This document shows positions 63,953-64,000 of a DNA stretch of 64,000 nucleotides, one piece after another; positions within the stretch are counted from its first letter, which is position 1, and each line of letters begins with the position of its first letter. The stretch spans positions 59,332,587-59,396,586 of the forward strand of contig NC_057761.1 in the NCBI RefSeq assembly GCF_010389155.1, given 5' to 3'. This DNA is from Erigeron canadensis (lineage: Eukaryota; Streptophyta; Magnoliopsida; Asterales; Asteraceae). The notes under the pieces are model-generated. The model had not been told where the DNA came from. It saw only the letters and a list, made by a program, of their open reading frames with translations, and did not search any database. Made by a program: the position numbers and the translations under genes.

Positions 63953-64000
63953 CTGCACAAAAAAAGGCAGAAGAAAGAAGCACTATGAAATGGCTGAAGT

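Overview
The window is 64 kb of nuclear DNA from a flowering plant. The genes have introns with GT..AG junctions, the intergenic DNA is strongly AT-rich, and the gene families are plant-specific (STIG1, DUF1685, CDPK, P-class PPR, tonoplast INT-type inositol transporter). The mobile elements are also of plant type: MULE, Helitron, hAT-like and Tourist-like MITEs, and tRNA-derived SINEs. The general look fits an asterid eudicot, perhaps Asteraceae, but nothing in the window proves that.

Layout. 1-0.75 kb: first coding exon of a DUF1685 gene on the minus strand, running off the left edge. 0.75-15.3 kb: a gene-free, repeat-rich block with two related Helitrons (one split by a 1 kb terminal-inverted-repeat element), two MITEs, a 3.8 kb MULE with 240 bp inverted repeats and a 9 bp target duplication but no catalytic core, and two full-length SINEs of one family in opposite orientation. 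15.3-19.7 kb: a five-exon aldo-keto reductase whose last intron holds a SINE, a MITE and a fold-back element. 23.2 kb: a STIG1-like secreted cysteine-rich protein. 25.0-25.6 kb: a broken eIF3c C-terminal pseudogene. 26.2-31.2 kb (minus): a six-exon INT1-type inositol transporter. 32.5 kb: a Helitron with a doubled left end. 35.4-39.2 kb (minus): an eight-exon calcium-dependent protein kinase. 41.1-42.9 kb: an unidentified protein with an internal duplication. 45.1-47.0 kb: a PPR protein matching EMB1025/At4g20090. 51.2-54.1 kb: a histidine-methyltransferase-like (METTL18/HPM1) gene. 56.4-60.6 kb (minus): a nine-exon WD40 protein. 63.5 kb to the right edge (minus): the last two coding exons of an aspartic protease gene.

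The genes do not form a pathway or cluster. They look like independent single genes separated by mobile-element debris. I found no operon-like set, CRISPR array, virus or tRNA gene, and no convincing novel multi-gene system. The most informative findings are about how elements act on genes: a SINE whose target-site duplication copied an intact 5' splice site, a MULE reduced to its N-terminal and zinc-knuckle parts, and a protein with a repeat spaced exactly 200 residues apart. Exon joins were checked for reading-frame continuity by hand, but not against transcripts.
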